From Cetobacterium sp. UBA6069 (lineage in GTDB: Bacteria; Fusobacteriota; Fusobacteriia; Fusobacteriales; Fusobacteriaceae): a DNA stretch of 6,100 nucleotides. A program made the position numbers and the translations under genes. Shown in pieces: positions 4,613 through 6,100 of this stretch; position 1 is the stretch's first letter, and every line of letters begins with the position of its first letter. Under the pieces are notes generated by a model. The model was not told where the DNA came from and searched no databases. It saw only the letters and a list, made by a program, of their open reading frames with translations. The stretch is taken from positions 1 to 6,100 of the forward strand of contig DIXX01000006.1 of the NCBI GenBank assembly GCA_002428805.1, read 5' to 3'.

Positions 4613-4618
4613 TTGAGA

Positions 4619-6043
4619 ATGGAAAAAAAATATCTATCTGTATCATCTTTAGTAATGATGATATTCTTAGGAGTATTTGGATTTGGTAATATTGCCAACA
4701 ATTTTAAAGAAGTAGGAATGTCTTCCGCCACAATGTTAGTGATAGGAATCGTTTTTTACTTTTTACCACTGTGCTTAATAATGGCAGAATTTGGAGCGTA
4801 TGCTAAAGATAGAACAAGTGGAATATACTCGTGGATAGAGATTGGATTAGGAAAAAAAATGGCATATTTTGCAATATGGTCATATTTTATAGCAAATATA
4901 TTTTATCTGCCAACACTAGCAACAAGAGTACCTACATATTTAAGTTTTGGAATATTTGGTGATGCTAATATGTCTAATACAGAGACAGCATTACTATCAC
5001 TTATAGCATTAGTGATATCATTGGTTATTGGAGTTAAATATCAAAAGGCAATTGGAGCTCTGTCAAAACCAGTAGGATATATATCTTTATTTACAGTTTT
5101 AATATTTTTAGTAGCAGGTGTATATTTGCATTTAACTGGAAACAGTGCAACGAATTTAACGGTAGATATGTTTACGATAGATGTAGCTTCTAAAACAGAA
5201 TTAGCAAAAGCCTTAGGATCATTCTCATGGATACTTTTTGCATTTGGAGGAGGAGAGGTTGTAGGTCCGTATGTAAACCAAGTTAAGAATCCCGAAAAAA
5301 ACTTTGTAAGAGGACTTTTAATTGCATCTCTTTTAATAGGAGCGCTTTACGTTATTGGAATAGTTTCAGTTTCAGCATTTGGAACTCAAGAGGATTTCTC
5401 AAAAATATCATTAATAAATGCAGTTTTAGCTGGATTTAAGTTTATGGGAGATAAAATTGGTTTAGGAATGTGGTTTGTAAAGTTAATGGGATTAGCTTAT
5501 ACGCTTATAACTCTTGTAGCTTTAATTTTATGGAGTACATCATTAGCAGCAGGAGTGTTTAGTGAAGCACCAGAAGGAACATTCCCAGATTGGTTAACTA
5601 AAAAATCAGAAAAAACTGGAATTTTAATAAATGCTCTAATATTTCAAACAGTCTTAGCTTTTACTTTTATAGCTTTAACGACTTTTGGTGGAGAAGCAGC
5701 AGGAGAGTTGTATTATAGAGTTTATGATATGACAACAATGGCACTTATTTTGCCGTATTTCTGTCTTGGAATTAGTTATGTATTCTTTAGAAAAAAAGGG
5801 ATTAAATCACCATTCCAGATTTCAAAAAATAATACAGTATCAATTTTAGCAGGAATATCAGTGTCTTCTATGACATTTATAGCATTTATATTTGCAGGAT
5901 ACAATTTTACACTTCCGATTCTTGAGCAAATGGATAAAATTAAATTGTACTATGGTGGATTATTTATGTTTATGTTAATTGGAGTAGCAATTAAATATTT
6001 AAGTGAAAAAAATCATAGAGCAAAAGAAAACAGAAATAAGTAA
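4619..6043 (+). CDS. yjeM: APC-superfamily amino acid permease, YjeM-like
   Basis: This inner-membrane transporter of 474 aa has about 12 hydrophobic segments (roughly 10-28, 38-58, 83-103, 125-145, 152-172, 200-218, 232-254, 285-312, 335-356, 370-392, 407-428, 445-460). It resembles E. coli YjeM of the glutamate/GABA antiporter branch. Shared-looking segments are MMIFLGVFGFGN (13-24), MAEFGAY...SGIYSW (55-72), the segment-6 motif FAFGGGEVVG (208-217) and NPEKNF (224-229). The C-terminus is short, charged and cytoplasmic (KNHRAKENRNK), with no regulatory domain. The substrate is unknown; an amino acid or amine is likely. It has its own promoter and terminator, so it is a single-gene unit. It is divergent from the selenium cluster, and no functional link is shown. 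Confidence 0.88.
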   Translation: MEKKYLSVSSLVMMIFLGVFGFGNIANNFKEVGMSSATMLVIGIVFYFLPLCLIMAEFGAYAKDRTSGIYSWIEIGLGKKMAYFAIWSYFIANIFYLPTLATRVPTYLSFGIFGDANMSNTETALLSLIALVISLVIGVKYQKAIGALSKPVGYISLFTVLIFLVAGVYLHLTGNSATNLTVDMFTIDVASKTELAKALGSFSWILFAFGGGEVVGPYVNQVKNPEKNFVRGLLIASLLIGALYVIGIVSVSAFGTQEDFSKISLINAVLAGFKFMGDKIGLGMWFVKLMGLAYTLITLVALILWSTSLAAGVFSEAPEGTFPDWLTKKSEKTGILINALIFQTVLAFTFIALTTFGGEAAGELYYRVYDMTTMALILPYFCLGISYVFFRKKGIKSPFQISKNNTVSILAGISVSSMTFIAFIFAGYNFTLPILEQMDKIKLYYGGLFMFMLIGVAIKYLSEKNHRAKENRNK

Positions 6044-6063
6044 AGAAAATAAATTGAATAGAT

Positions 6064-6100
6064 AAAAAAAAGTCATAGGTGAAAATCTATGACTTTTTTT
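6064..6100 (+). terminator. Intrinsic terminator after the YjeM-like permease gene
   Basis: AGTCATAG (6071-6078) pairs with CTATGACT (6087-6094) around an 8-nt loop, with an A run upstream (6064-6071) and a T run to the window end (6094-6100). The flanking A and T runs extend the stem and make it bidirectional. It starts about 20 nt after the stop codon. Confidence 0.88.

Noticed and set aside
4613..4618. TTG start two codons before the permease ATG
   Set aside because: It touches AAGGAG with no spacing, so the ribosome could not use it; ATG 4619 has 6-nt spacing.

Overview
The window is a low-GC stretch from a strict anaerobe. AT-rich intergenic DNA, strong AGGAGG ribosome binding sites, selenium genes and the style of the proteins fit Fusobacteriota best (Fusobacterium, Cetobacterium or Ilyobacter type). 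A clostridial origin cannot be excluded from sequence alone. No mobile element, CRISPR array or IS end is visible.

Left half (minus strand, read from 3150 down to 1): one purine operon. A promoter near 3157-3185 starts a leader that carries a guanine-class purine riboswitch aptamer (2965-3033). An antiterminator/terminator pair (2881-2969) follows, then an NCS2 nucleobase permease (1460-2809). After it come the FAD subunit (638-1432), the 2Fe-2S subunit (174-638) and the start of the molybdopterin subunit (1-187, cut by the window edge) of a xanthine dehydrogenase-type molybdenum hydroxylase. The enzyme genes overlap or nearly touch, so they should be translationally coupled. The operon imports a purine and hydroxylates it; by structure the riboswitch is an OFF switch.

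Middle: 2810-3467 has no protein gene. It holds the riboswitch leader, a divergent plus-strand promoter with an 11-bp inverted repeat at its start site, and a strong terminator only about 75 nt downstream. Together these look like a free-standing small RNA (about 3306-3382). The terminator of the tRNA-Sec gene follows at 3425-3454. I see nothing convincing in 3186-3270 or 3383-3424.

Right of centre (minus strand, 4487 down to 3425): a selenium cluster of yedF (CPxP/DsrE-like selenium metabolism protein), a DUF3343 Se/S-carrier-like protein and the selenocysteine tRNA gene (anticodon UCA). Having this cluster beside the molybdenum hydroxylase suggests, as inference, that the hydroxylase is of the selenium-dependent kind with a labile Se cofactor. 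No in-frame TGA/Sec codon is seen in the genes here.

Right end (plus strand, 4545-6100): a complete single-gene unit (promoter, YjeM-like APC-superfamily permease, terminator), divergent from yedF.
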